Shown here: positions 11,814 to 20,060 of the stretch, piece after piece
Position numbering within the stretch: the stretch's first letter is position 1
How the letters are laid out: the number at the start of each line of letters is the position of its first letter
Assembly: GCA_023251795.1 (NCBI GenBank)
Contig: JAHEYD010000010.1
Location: 1 to 38,906 of the forward strand
Direction: 5' to 3'
DNA length: 38,906 bases
DNA from: Nitrosotalea sp.
GTDB lineage: Archaea; Thermoproteota; Nitrososphaeria; Nitrososphaerales; Nitrosopumilaceae
The notes under the pieces: model-generated
Databases searched by the model: none
The model's input: the letters and a program-made list of their open reading frames with translations, nothing else
Told to the model about the DNA's origin: nothing
Made by a program: the position numbers and the translations under genes

Positions 11814-12082
11814 CAGTTGCAGAAACAAGCATTATTGCTTATAAAGAACATCGGGCTACTGGCAAAGTTGGTAGTCAAGCCATGAGCATCTTTGATGCAA
11901 TGGACTTTCATAAGGATTATTCAAGGCGTGAACTAGTTGCCATTACAGGGCTAGAACTTAGTTCAATCTGTGGGCGAGTTAATGAAATGCTACAGATTGG
12001 CATGATTAAAGAAGTAACGCCACGCAAATGCAAGATTACAGGAAAGACAGTAAAACCAGTTGTGAAACTTAGTTTATTTTAG
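11810..12082 (+). CDS. winged helix-turn-helix protein (90 aa)
   Basis: The ATG at 11810 follows AGGGGGAATATC and overlaps the tiny membrane gene. The pattern YSRRELVAITGLELSSICGR followed by VNEMLQIGMIKEV and RKCKITGKTVKPV is that of phage winged-helix proteins, with a recognition helix and a beta wing ending in the RKC..TGRTV motif. It could regulate late or early promoters, including the duplicated block just upstream, but no target is shown. Confidence 0.7.
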   Translation: MTVAETSIIAYKEHRATGKVGSQAMSIFDAMDFHKDYSRRELVAITGLELSSICGRVNEMLQIGMIKEVTPRKCKITGKTVKPVVKLSLF

Positions 12083-12090
12083 GAGATACG

Positions 12091-12294
12091 ATGAATACAC
12101 CATACAACACAGGCAAAGTTAAAATTGGATGCAATTATCAGCGACCCAAGTATGTAGAAGAAGATATGGATATGCTTAGGCTTCAGTCCTACCTAATCCA
12201 TGACCCGGCACGACTAAAGCGTTTGTATTGGATTAACAAATTTGTTATGGTAGTTAGCTTATTTGTTTTATGCGTTGTTATCTTGCAATCCTAA
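12091..12294 (+). CDS. tail-anchored membrane protein (67 aa)
   Basis: AGGAGATACG precedes the ATG. The N-terminal 45 residues are polar and the C-terminal part (FVMVVSLFVLCVVILQS) is one transmembrane helix, so the protein is likely anchored by its C-terminus with the rest in the cytoplasm. It ends 27 bases inside the convergent lysozyme gene. No function is known. Confidence 0.65.
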   Translation: MNTPYNTGKVKIGCNYQRPKYVEEDMDMLRLQSYLIHDPARLKRLYWINKFVMVVSLFVLCVVILQS

Positions 12295-12795
12295 TTTTCT
12301 AGCATCTTCAACCCGATTAAGCCAACCACGAATAAAACGAGCTTGGTCGGGTTTTCTTGCAACTATTCCTTGGTAGAAATCTGCCCTAGCGTCTGAAAAT
12401 TTGCTAACCACATCTTTAGGATTTGCAGAGTTAATAATTCCCAATGTTTGATTCCCGACAATTCCATCAGCAACCACTCCCATTGCCGTTTGCAATGTCT
12501 TAACTGAACGACCTGTTCCTGCGTTAACGGCAAAATCGAATACAACATAATCGACCCCTTTCGGCAGTTTGTCGCAAAAAGACCTATCCCAATATTTAAC
12601 CTTATACATTGGTGCAACTTTTTCAGGGGTTAAGGCTCGCATATCAGCTTCGGATACTGGATGCCCTACGAATTCTTCCCAAACACGCTGTGTAACCCCA
12701 AGGTTAGTACGCCCCCCACTATCTAAAGGGTCATTTACATAACCCCCTTCGTGTTTAAGCACCCTTTGCAGGCACTCCATAAACCTATTGTTCAT
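12268..12795 (-). CDS. endolysin, GH108-family N-acetylmuramidase (175 aa)
   Basis: The N-terminus has the GH108 catalytic signature VLKHEGGYVNDPLDSGGRTN with Glu16 as the expected general acid, followed by LGVT. The second half (AVNAGTGRSVKTLQTAMGV, then DGIVGNQTL) is the predicted peptidoglycan-binding domain that accompanies this family. It cuts the glycan chain of murein to release progeny. There is no signal peptide, so export depends on the holin encoded immediately upstream (ATGA overlap). It is the last gene of the late operon. Confidence 0.9.
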   Translation of the reverse strand: MNNRFMECLQRVLKHEGGYVNDPLDSGGRTNLGVTQRVWEEFVGHPVSEADMRALTPEKVAPMYKVKYWDRSFCDKLPKGVDYVVFDFAVNAGTGRSVKTLQTAMGVVADGIVGNQTLGIINSANPKDVVSKFSDARADFYQGIVARKPDQARFIRGWLNRVEDARKLGLQDNNA

Positions 12796-13160
12796 TTTTT
12801 AAGGTTAGCCATTATCCGAGTGCCAAACAGGAATCCAAAAGCAATATTTGCCGCTTCAATACCAATACGCTGAATTTCAGGCTGAACTGGCAGGAATAAT
12901 GTGCCTATGCCTACAAGAATGACAAATAAAGCCCCTAAATAGCGACTAGAAGCCCTTAAATCTACAACCCATTGGCTAGGCTGACCATAAGGGTTATCTA
13001 GCTGTGCAAGGGCTTGTAGCTTTTGTATTTCGTTTTGGTCAAGCTGAATCTGCTCGGCTATAGTTGTTGGCTTAACCCCACCAGTAAACTTGCCTATAAG
13101 CTGTTTAATGCCCTCTACACCAACTGGAACTAAAGCACCAATAATGGTTTCAATAATCAT
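12792..13160 (-). CDS. holin, 3-TM type (122 aa)
   Basis: A hydrophobic start (MIIETIIGALVPVGVEGIKQ) is followed by a linker. Then WVVDLRASSRYLGALFVILV and a last hydrophobic segment (AANIAFGFLFGTRIM) match the three-segment holin family found in phages and gene transfer agents, where the W.VD.RASSRYL stretch is typical. It should form lesions in the inner membrane at a set time. It sits between a spanin/XhlA-like gene and the lysozyme, with ATGA overlaps on both sides. Confidence 0.8.
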   Translation of the reverse strand: MIIETIIGALVPVGVEGIKQLIGKFTGGVKPTTIAEQIQLDQNEIQKLQALAQLDNPYGQPSQWVVDLRASSRYLGALFVILVGIGTLFLPVQPEIQRIGIEAANIAFGFLFGTRIMANLKK

Positions 13161-13372
13161 CTATGCGTAAACCAAGAAGTAATATAAGTTACGACACCAC
13201 CCATAAACGATGCGATTGCCATGCCTGCCCACAATCCACCTTTACTTTGATTAGCCATTGCTAAAAGTTGCTTAATGTCTTTGTCCATTGCATTTACTTG
13301 CGTTTGCAGGGTTTCGACTTGCTTAACCAACCCACCAAATTTGAACATATCGAAATTGTCTAAATCAGCCAT
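13157..13372 (-). CDS. XhlA-like or holin-accessory membrane protein (71 aa)
   Basis: The ATG at 13372 is preferred over the upstream one at 13387, which would lengthen the protein by five residues. The product has a coiled-coil segment (LVKQVETLQTQVNAMDKDIK) followed by one transmembrane helix (GLWAGMAIASFMGGVVTYIT) at the C-terminus. This layout is shared by hemolysin XhlA-like lysis accessory proteins. It leads the lysis cassette. Confidence 0.65.
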   Translation of the reverse strand: MADLDNFDMFKFGGLVKQVETLQTQVNAMDKDIKQLLAMANQSKGGLWAGMAIASFMGGVVTYITSWFTHR

Positions 13373-13405
13373 GCCACACCTAATCACTAAGTTGGTTAAT
13401 AAAAA

Positions 13406-13858
13406 CTATATTGTGGTATTTTGTAGGCTTGTCAAATGATAAACCACTTCTTCTGGCTTGACAAATGCTTCAGAATTATATGGAGTGTAATCCCACCAAA
13501 GAAACTGATTTTTAGCCAAGTAACTTCTATCTTTAAGCAAATTGATATTTTCTGTATGCCCAAATATGTTAGGATCAGATACTGACCAAAGCACAATGCC
13601 GGGTTTTTCAACCGACCATGCAAGATGCTGAAAAAAGCTATCGACAGCAATCCATGTTTGACATTCGGCTAATAGCTGTTTAAGTTCTTGTATAGACAAA
13701 CCCTTGCGAAAGTCTGACACTAATTGTTGCTCGCCATCTACCCCGACCTGAACAATAGGCTCATTAATCAAAGCAATTAATTCTTGCCAATATGGGTAAT
13801 TTTTAGGGTTTACCCCATCATTTTGTAATGGTTTAGCGAATGGGTGAATGACAATCAT
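13406..13858 (-). CDS. GT9-like C-terminal (nucleotide-sugar-binding) domain as a separate protein (150 aa)
   Basis: The start MIVIHPFAKP, the helix YPYWQELIALI, IVQVGVDGEQQL and the run LSIQELKQLLAECQTWIAVD followed by SFFQHLAWSVEKPGIVLW look like the second Rossmann domain of heptosyltransferase-type (GT9) enzymes. The N-terminal Rossmann domain is not in this gene. A matching half forms the C-terminal part of the preceding protein (residues 248-331). The start lies inside that gene with its own AGGA site. The two products probably pair to form one active transferase. Confidence 0.6.
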   Translation of the reverse strand: MIVIHPFAKPLQNDGVNPKNYPYWQELIALINEPIVQVGVDGEQQLVSDFRKGLSIQELKQLLAECQTWIAVDSFFQHLAWSVEKPGIVLWSVSDPNIFGHTENINLLKDRSYLAKNQFLWWDYTPYNSEAFVKPEEVVYHLTSLQNTTI

Positions 13859-14828
13859 ATAACTTCCTAAAAGCGTTTTCTAGGCTATCAGTCCAATTCC
13901 ATTGAGCCATTTTCTTATAAATGTTCCATTGATCTAGATCGCCAAACAAGGCTTGTGCTTCTGCTATCGATCTACATGGAACAATTTCAGGATAGCAACC
14001 AAACACGACAGGATTAGGTATTTCAAGTAACAAGCGGCTGAATACAATATGGTCGCCAAGCCCACAGTTAAGAACAACAATGGTTTGACCACTAAATCCA
14101 AGAATGTTTCTATATATTTGTTCATCATGTTTAAACATTTCTTCTTTAGCATTACTGCGAATACCGCCTTGGGGATTCTTTAAATGCCATGTAATTGCAT
14201 TAGGAATCACTAGTAATTTATACCCTTTTTGGTATAAACCATAACTAAAAAGTGTTTCTTCTCGATGAGCAACCCTAGACAATCCTAAATTGTAATCGTG
14301 AATTCCTGCCCGATACAAAAACGAGCAATGCAAATGCTCAACTTCTTTAGCCTTTTGAAAGTTTTGCCATTGAATGTTTGGCTCAGAATCTATATTGGCT
14401 AACAGTCCTGTGGGGCTAAATTGTTCAAACTGTAAAGGTGGCGTAAGAATAGCACCACCAATCGCCCCAGCATCATCTCGAATGGCGTTAAACAACTTCT
14501 GCAATACATTGGTTTCTGGAATAGCATCATCATCTACACGCCAGACCCAATCAAAGCCCATAGAATTAGCGGCTTGATGAATATGATGCTGACCTTTTTT
14601 GTGGGTGTATAACCATTCCCAATCTATTTTTTTAGCATTAAGAATATTAAAGAAATGCTGATACAAGAACTCATTACGCATATCTTGTGGCTCATCATTA
14701 TCGTCAAAGATAATTAATTTATCTGGCAACTTGGTTTGATTAATGATGGCACTAAGGACTAAAGGCAAGGTTGTAAAGTATCTGCCTTTGGTGGCTACAG
14801 AACAAAGCACTTTATCCATTGTATTCAC
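13833..14828 (-). CDS. GT2-like glycosyltransferase fused to a GT9-like N-terminal half (331 aa)
   Basis: Residues 1-245 are a family-2-like glycosyltransferase: VLCSVATKGRYFTTLPLVL at the start, FDDNDE at 41-46 and WRVDDDAIPE at 97-106 with the metal-binding DDD. From about 248 the fold changes. GQTIVVLNCGLGDHIVFSRL and VVFGCYPEIV resemble the first Rossmann domain of GT9 heptosyltransferases. The matching second domain is the next gene. Its target could be host surface glycans or virion proteins; the place between the fibre and lysis genes fits either. Confidence 0.65.
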   Translation of the reverse strand: MNTMDKVLCSVATKGRYFTTLPLVLSAIINQTKLPDKLIIFDDNDEPQDMRNEFLYQHFFNILNAKKIDWEWLYTHKKGQHHIHQAANSMGFDWVWRVDDDAIPETNVLQKLFNAIRDDAGAIGGAILTPPLQFEQFSPTGLLANIDSEPNIQWQNFQKAKEVEHLHCSFLYRAGIHDYNLGLSRVAHREETLFSYGLYQKGYKLLVIPNAITWHLKNPQGGIRSNAKEEMFKHDEQIYRNILGFSGQTIVVLNCGLGDHIVFSRLLLEIPNPVVFGCYPEIVPCRSIAEAQALFGDLDQWNIYKKMAQWNWTDSLENAFRKLYDCHSPIR

Positions 14829-16071
14829 AGAGCATTAAGTTCATGCCTTGATGTGGTTTATCGGCAATCTCGCCTTGTTCGCCCATAAATAGATAACTAA
14901 ATTCGGGCAAATGCGATTCGTTAAGCATATGCAACTTATGATGCTCACCCCAAAATCCGGGAGTTTCCATATAAGGCACAGTAATTAATAAGCGTTTGCA
15001 ATGTTTTTTTAAGCGTTGAGCAATCTCAAGCCCATTGTCTAAATGCTCAATTACTTCCATCGCCACAATCGTATCGTATTGTTGCAATGCAAAAGTATTA
15101 ATGTCTGCATGAACAAAACGCTTATTGCTTCCCCATCCTTCTTCTTGGGCTACTTCAATAATATTTGCATCGTAATCTAAACCCAAATAGTCTATCGTAT
15201 CGCCAAAGAACTGTGAGCCATAACCATTAGAGCAACCAATTTCTAAGACAGTATTACCTAGTATGGCTTCAGATGCCCATAAGTATCTAGCCTTTTCTCT
15301 TGGGGCTACTTCTTCTCCTTTGATTGTCATGTAGCGTTCAAAGTTGTTCATCAATGACCATTTGTAATACTGTGGGTTATATTTGCGAGCCAACTTGCGA
15401 CAATTCTTGCGAAACACGCTGTTAAAGTCTTGCACTAAATCTGTGTTATGAACTGTGCCTTCGCCTGCATGATAAATAGGAAACCATCCTGTGTATGAAA
15501 ACTCATCCAAAATTTGTTTTGGTCCAGTTTCCACCATCTTAAACCCTGCTCGCATGGCTTCAATGCAAAACTCAGTATCTTCCCCTGTGCCTACACCATA
15601 TTCTTCGTTAAGCAATCCGATCTTATCAAATACTTTTTTGTGAATCATTACACAAAAAAATACACAAAAGTCATGCCCTGCTTCTGGTGAATGTTGGCAA
15701 ACAGGACCAACTATACCTACATTTGGGTCTTGCAAAAAGGGTGTTTCTAACAAGTTTAGCCAAAAGTTTTTTTCTTGTTCAAGCAAAACTGTATCGTTAT
15801 TAAGCAACACAATTTTGTCGCAAGATGTCTGTTTAATGGCTACATTGTTTGCGCCTGCATAGCCTAAAGGTTTATCACTCCACAAAACTTTAATGTGTGG
15901 AACTGCTGTAACCAGATAATCTAAATAAGCCTTAGTGTTATCAACACACCCATTAGCAGATATGATTAACTCTATATCGTTTAAATGGGTGTATTTGATT
16001 ATGGAATCAATACAAGGCTTTAGATATTTTTCGCAGTTGTTATATGTCGGTATTACTATACTATATTTCAT
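14812..16071 (-). CDS. GT2 glycosyltransferase fused to a class I SAM methyltransferase (419 aa)
   Basis: Residues 1-235 are a GT-A fold transferase: SIVIPTYNN at 4-12, a SANG segment at 38-41, NND at 91-93 as the metal-binding motif, and GEDTEFC at 163-169. A methyltransferase domain follows, with motif I VLEIGCSNGYG (275-285), the acidic LGLDYD (297-301 region) and AMEVIEHL (337-344). Such fusions can build and methyl-cap a sugar chain. The gene overlaps the next by 17 bases and follows the collagen-like fibre gene, so it belongs to a three-gene glycan cassette. Confidence 0.85.
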   Translation of the reverse strand: MKYSIVIPTYNNCEKYLKPCIDSIIKYTHLNDIELIISANGCVDNTKAYLDYLVTAVPHIKVLWSDKPLGYAGANNVAIKQTSCDKIVLLNNDTVLLEQEKNFWLNLLETPFLQDPNVGIVGPVCQHSPEAGHDFCVFFCVMIHKKVFDKIGLLNEEYGVGTGEDTEFCIEAMRAGFKMVETGPKQILDEFSYTGWFPIYHAGEGTVHNTDLVQDFNSVFRKNCRKLARKYNPQYYKWSLMNNFERYMTIKGEEVAPREKARYLWASEAILGNTVLEIGCSNGYGSQFFGDTIDYLGLDYDANIIEVAQEEGWGSNKRFVHADINTFALQQYDTIVAMEVIEHLDNGLEIAQRLKKHCKRLLITVPYMETPGFWGEHHKLHMLNESHLPEFSYLFMGEQGEIADKPHQGMNLMLCEYNG

Positions 16072-16091
16072 TTTGTTTTGTATTAATCATA

Positions 16092-18995
16092 TTATGGTCT
16101 TGGATAAACTAATTCTACTCTAGTTCCAGATGGTAATCCTGTAGCAAATACTACTGTTGTTCCACTTGTGGTTGTTACATCGTTACCTGCACCACTAATC
16201 ATTTCTACACCATTGGCAAATACCATAATCTTGCCAGATGAGTAGGTTTGACTTGTGGTAAATGTAGTTTGCGATGCCGTTGCCGTAAACGAATCAAATG
16301 TCATGCCGGTTGCGTTGCCACTAAATCCAGAAGTGCCAGATGTTCCACTAAATCCACTAAAACCACTTGTTCCTGTTGCGCCTGTAGCACCAGTAGCCCC
16401 TGTAGCACCACTAAAGCCACTAAATCCGCTAAATCCAGATATTCCAGATGCGCCAGTAGCACCAGTTGATCCTACTGCACCGCTAAATCCAGATATGCCA
16501 CTTGCGCCACTAAACCCAGATATGCCAGAGAATCCTGAGAACCCAGAAATGCCGCTAAATCCAGATATTCCAGATGCACCATTAGTTCCGTTAGTTCCGC
16601 TAAAACCTGATCTGCCACTAAAGCCTGAAATACCAGAGAACCCAGATATTCCACTAAATCCTGAGAATCCAGATATACCAGAGAAACCACTAGCCCCAGT
16701 TGCACCATTAGCACCACTAAATCCAGAAATACCAGAGAAACCAGAAAAACCTGACCCTCCAGAAAATCCGCTTGCGCCATCTATTCCACTAAATCCAGAA
16801 CGACCAGAAAATCCAGAAATGCCAGATGCACCACTAAATCCACTAATCCCAGAAAATCCAGAAAATCCAGAGAATCCGCTTACACCAGAGCCAGAGTATC
16901 CTGAAATACCAGAAAATCCTGAATATCCAGATATGCCGGAGAATCCAGAGAATCCAGAAATTCCGCTATATCCAGACTGCGTGTACATGACCTGTGCAAC
17001 AGTTAATATCACACTAGGCGCAACAGGACTTACAGGACTTGTTCCTGCGGGCAATGTTTCAATTTTGGCATCAACATTTGTGCTTGACCAATACAATTTG
17101 TAAACATCATTAGCTTGTGCAGTAAATATATAATTAACTGTTAGGATTTGACGACTTGGATCAGAAGATGATTTTCTTGGTTGCAAATCCATTTCAGATG
17201 AAGAATCTGCTACATCATTACCATTCTTTTTAAGCCATACAACAATTTTTTCTACAGCATTACCAATGTTGGTAAGTTGCAAAGAATAAGTAAGGCTATA
17301 TGTGCCTGCATGATTAATTGTTATGTCATTACTAGCAAGCGTAATGCCGCTTTGCTCTAATGCAGTATTGATGGATACCTGTTGTGCATTTGCAATATTA
17401 GCAATCGTCTGGTCAGTTGTGTCAATATAAGATGCGTAATGACCAATAGCACCACCTGCACCTGAATTACCAGAATAACCAGAAATGCCTGAGTAACCAG
17501 ATATGCCTGAATATCCAGAGTAACCAGATGTGCCACTACCAGAATAGCCAGAGAAGCCACTATAACCGCTTACACCACTTCCACTATATCCGCTAATGCC
17601 TGAGTAGCCAGAAAAGCCTGAGATGCCGCTAAAGCCTGAAATTCCAGAATCACCAGAAAATCCGCTTATTCCTGAATAGCCTGAATCTCCACTATATCCA
17701 CTAAACCCTGAATAGCCAGAGATGCCAGAGAATCCAGAATAGCCAGATATACCAGAGAAGCCAGAATATCCAGATTCGCCAGACCCCCCTGAAATTCCTG
17801 AAAACCCTGAATAGCCAGATATACCGCTATCACCGCTAAAACCACTAATTCCTGAGTAGCCAGAGTAACCAGATTCACCTGAGAACCCAGATATGCCAGA
17901 AAATCCACTATAGCCACTTACGCCACTTCCGCTATATCCAGATATACCAGAATAACCTGAATAGCCTGATTCGCCACTAAAGCCCGAATAGCCGCTTATA
18001 CCACTATCGCCTGAGTAACCAGAATATCCCAATTCTCCAGAGAAACCAGAAATACCACTAAAGCCTGAAAAGCCACTATAACCAGATACGCCTGATCCAG
18101 AATATCCACTATAGCCTGATTCACCAGAGTAACCAGAATAGCCTGATTCGCCAGAGAAACCACTTATACCACTAAAACCTGATTGTCCACTTTCGCCAGA
18201 AAAACCTGAATAGCCACTATAACCACTTACGCCAGACCCACTATAGCCAGATATGCCGCTAAAGCCAGAATAGCCAGAGATACCACTATCTCCTGAGTAA
18301 CCAGAGATGCCACTAAATCCATTTATGCCACTATAGCCAGAAAATCCTGAGATGCCACTAAACCCCGATATTCCAGAGTAGCCACTAAATCCTGATAAAC
18401 CAGAAACACCGGGTGGACCTACAATTTGTCCTGCATCAAACCATGCTGTACCATTCCATACCCATAAATTGCCATCATCAGTAACAATATAAGCATCATT
18501 GACTTGATTGCCAGTAGGGGGCAAATCACCAACTGTAGGCACTTCACCTTTAAGGTTAATGCTTGTGCCTTGCTGACCACTAAAGCCAGAAAAGCCAGAG
18601 TAACCAGACCAACCAGATATACCTGAACCAGAATATCCACTTATGCCTGAATAACCAGAAATACCTGAATAACCAGAATTACCAGAAAAGCCTGAGATGC
18701 CTGAATAACCTGAGATGCCTGAATACCCTGATTCACCAGAAAAACCACTATAACCAGATACCCCTGATCCAGAATAGCCAGAAATACCACTATGCCCTGA
18801 AGTGCCAGAATACCCAGAAGTTCCAGAAAAACCAGAAGTTCCGCTAAATCCAGAAAAGCCACTATATCCAGACTGACCAGAAAAACCAGATGGACCATAG
18901 TAGCCTTTATCTACTGTTAAGGTAATTTGATTGCCTATGGCTACATCAACATTAACTGATTCGCCACTAGCATTAGTAACTGTAAGTTCTGCCAT
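16092..18995 (-). CDS. collagen-like tail fibre, G-X-S repeat protein (967 aa)
   Basis: Most of the protein is a glycine-every-third-residue repeat of the type GFS, GYS, GIS, GES and GDS, with serine in the third position and almost no proline. Four non-repeat parts break it: the N-terminal 30 residues; a module at about 144-195 (VGDLPPTGNQVNDAYIVTDD); a C1q/TNF-like beta domain at about 515-670 (NHAGTYSLTYSLQL); and a C-terminal module from about 905 (FTATASQTTF, IMVFANGVEM). This suggests a long trimeric shaft with globular knobs for host binding. AAGGA precedes the ATG. Many serines are possible glycosylation sites. Confidence 0.85.
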   Translation of the reverse strand: MAELTVTNASGESVNVDVAIGNQITLTVDKGYYGPSGFSGQSGYSGFSGFSGTSGFSGTSGYSGTSGHSGISGYSGSGVSGYSGFSGESGYSGISGYSGISGFSGNSGYSGISGYSGISGYSGSGISGWSGYSGFSGFSGQQGTSINLKGEVPTVGDLPPTGNQVNDAYIVTDDGNLWVWNGTAWFDAGQIVGPPGVSGLSGFSGYSGISGFSGISGFSGYSGINGFSGISGYSGDSGISGYSGFSGISGYSGSGVSGYSGYSGFSGESGQSGFSGISGFSGESGYSGYSGESGYSGYSGSGVSGYSGFSGFSGISGFSGELGYSGYSGDSGISGYSGFSGESGYSGYSGISGYSGSGVSGYSGFSGISGFSGESGYSGYSGISGFSGDSGISGYSGFSGISGGSGESGYSGFSGISGYSGFSGISGYSGFSGYSGDSGYSGISGFSGDSGISGFSGISGFSGYSGISGYSGSGVSGYSGFSGYSGSGTSGYSGYSGISGYSGISGYSGNSGAGGAIGHYASYIDTTDQTIANIANAQQVSINTALEQSGITLASNDITINHAGTYSLTYSLQLTNIGNAVEKIVVWLKKNGNDVADSSSEMDLQPRKSSSDPSRQILTVNYIFTAQANDVYKLYWSSTNVDAKIETLPAGTSPVSPVAPSVILTVAQVMYTQSGYSGISGFSGFSGISGYSGFSGISGYSGSGVSGFSGFSGFSGISGFSGASGISGFSGRSGFSGIDGASGFSGGSGFSGFSGISGFSGANGATGASGFSGISGFSGFSGISGFSGISGFSGRSGFSGTNGTNGASGISGFSGISGFSGFSGISGFSGASGISGFSGAVGSTGATGASGISGFSGFSGFSGATGATGATGATGTSGFSGFSGTSGTSGFSGNATGMTFDSFTATASQTTFTTSQTYSSGKIMVFANGVEMISGAGNDVTTTSGTTVVFATGLPSGTRVELVYPRP

Positions 18996-19004
18996 GACAA
19001 TTCC

Positions 19005-19487
19005 TTAATTTTTAACTATTGCATCAGAACGAACTAAGAATAGTAAAAAAACTATTAAGTCGTTGGCAGGAGTAGAACCATCTTGAGGAAAACTAATTTT
19101 AATGCGACCAGAAAAGCCAATTCCATCTACATCCTGAATTTCTAATTCAGGGTCAGATGCAATTAATGCCCAAACATCGCTGTCAATAACTAAAGTAAAC
19201 GAGCCAGTAGCATCATTACGATTAGTAATTGTTAAGGCTATTGGTGTTGGCGGAGGGTTATAGTCCGAAATATCAAAGGCTAAACCATAGCGACTATCTC
19301 TAACATTGCTTAATTGCCTACGAATAATTTGAGCATTAATCGTTGCACCAGTTAAATCAATAGCACCTAAATCATTGTTAAGTGCAAGATTCCAAAAGGT
19401 TTTTTGTTGCCAGACCAATTCACCTGCAATAATTTGGTTATCAAATCCACTTACCTGAGTTAAGGTATTTTTATTGAATACGGCTAT
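19005..19487 (-). CDS. tail/fibre-associated structural protein with non-standard start (160 aa if from AUA)
   Basis: The first canonical start is a TTG at 19418, but coding similarity in composition and frame runs on upstream to 19487 as AVFNKNTLTQVSGFDNQIIA. That looks like the true N-terminus of a phage structural protein beginning Met-Ala-Val. Here the Met codon is ATA. AGGG sits seven bases before it, overlapping the stop of the homing endonuclease. The rest is beta-rich, with LTGATINAQIIRRQL and DGIGFSGRIKISF. It lies between tip genes and the fibre, so a baseplate or fibre-attachment role is likely. Confidence 0.65.
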   Translation of the reverse strand: MAVFNKNTLTQVSGFDNQIIAGELVWQQKTFWNLALNNDLGAIDLTGATINAQIIRRQLSNVRDSRYGLAFDISDYNPPPTPIALTITNRNDATGSFTLVIDSDVWALIASDPELEIQDVDGIGFSGRIKISFPQDGSTPANDLIVFLLFLVRSDAIVKN

Positions 19488-19496
19488 GATTTTACC

Positions 19497-19970
19497 CTAC
19501 GCTTTCTGCTTAAATGCCCAGCCTTCTTGTGGCTGAATAAATTTTCCATTTACCATACGACCTTTACATTTTCGGATAATAGTCATAGGGTTTAAATTAA
19601 ATGCTTTTGCGGCTTCATAAGAAGTTGAAAACTCACCCTTTGGGGTTATATACCAACCTTGGAAATTAGATGCTTGTTCTCCAATTTTGCCAAAATTAGG
19701 GTTTTCTTCCCCAATCATTTTATTATTTCTATAACCGCCAATAGCTTTATTCCAGCCAATATTACGAATTGGTCTAAGAGATTTTTCAATCATATAGCAA
19801 TAGGATTGTTCTGCGATCAGAATAACATCAATTATTAATTGATCTGCATAAGCCTTAAATTTATGCTTATGCTCTCTAATGCGTTTTTTTATATTGGGAG
19901 TAACCCCAATGTAACCCTGATTAAACATATTACTATGTTCGGGCAAATGAACCCAATATAAGACTGCCAT
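19497..19970 (-). CDS. GIY-YIG homing endonuclease (157 aa)
   Basis: The N-terminal domain has LYWVHL (4-9) and GYIGVT (19-24), Arg30, Glu62 and NKAIGG, the ordered motifs of a GIY-YIG nuclease. The C-terminal half carries GEENPNFGK and ASNFQG, a NUMOD3-like DNA-binding segment. A helix-turn-helix-like SYEAAKAFNLNPMTIIRKCK follows. The gene is inserted between two structural genes. Its own start region (AAATCATGGCAGTCTTA) is a near copy of the start region of the following gene, which shows where it entered. It probably spreads to phages lacking it. Confidence 0.9.
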   Translation of the reverse strand: MAVLYWVHLPEHSNMFNQGYIGVTPNIKKRIREHKHKFKAYADQLIIDVILIAEQSYCYMIEKSLRPIRNIGWNKAIGGYRNNKMIGEENPNFGKIGEQASNFQGWYITPKGEFSTSYEAAKAFNLNPMTIIRKCKGRMVNGKFIQPQEGWAFKQKA

Positions 19971-20060
19971 GATTTCTCCAATTCTCGGTTAATGGCGAAT
20001 GGCACTCCACTCAGCCACGAATCATGTTTTGTCGTATTTTTTGTAGTTTACTACTTATTT
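19971..20060 (-). promoter_or_regulatory. structured leader of the homing endonuclease
   Basis: These 90 bases separate the 87-residue gene from the homing endonuclease, unusual in an operon with almost no gaps. Leftward it holds GTAG-TAAA-CTAC and a TGGC...GCCA stem (about 20000-20021), then CGAG and a clean GGAGAAATC binding site. It was probably carried in with the endonuclease and may delay or shut off its translation. Confidence 0.4.

Noticed and set aside
14812..14828. Frameshift error joining the first two glycosyltransferase genes
   Set aside because: Both proteins have complete domains and the overlap carries a normal start, so these are separate coupled genes.
16255..17103. Long rightward frame of 282 codons with repeated proline-leucine-asparagine-proline pattern
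   Set aside because: It is the antisense of the collagen-like repeats. Glycine-X-serine codons read backwards give Pro-rich open frames, and no ribosome site or independent coding signal is seen.
16092..18995. CRISPR or satellite DNA in the fibre gene
   Set aside because: The repetition follows the codon triplets of a continuous protein frame and is degenerate at the DNA level, with globular domains in between.
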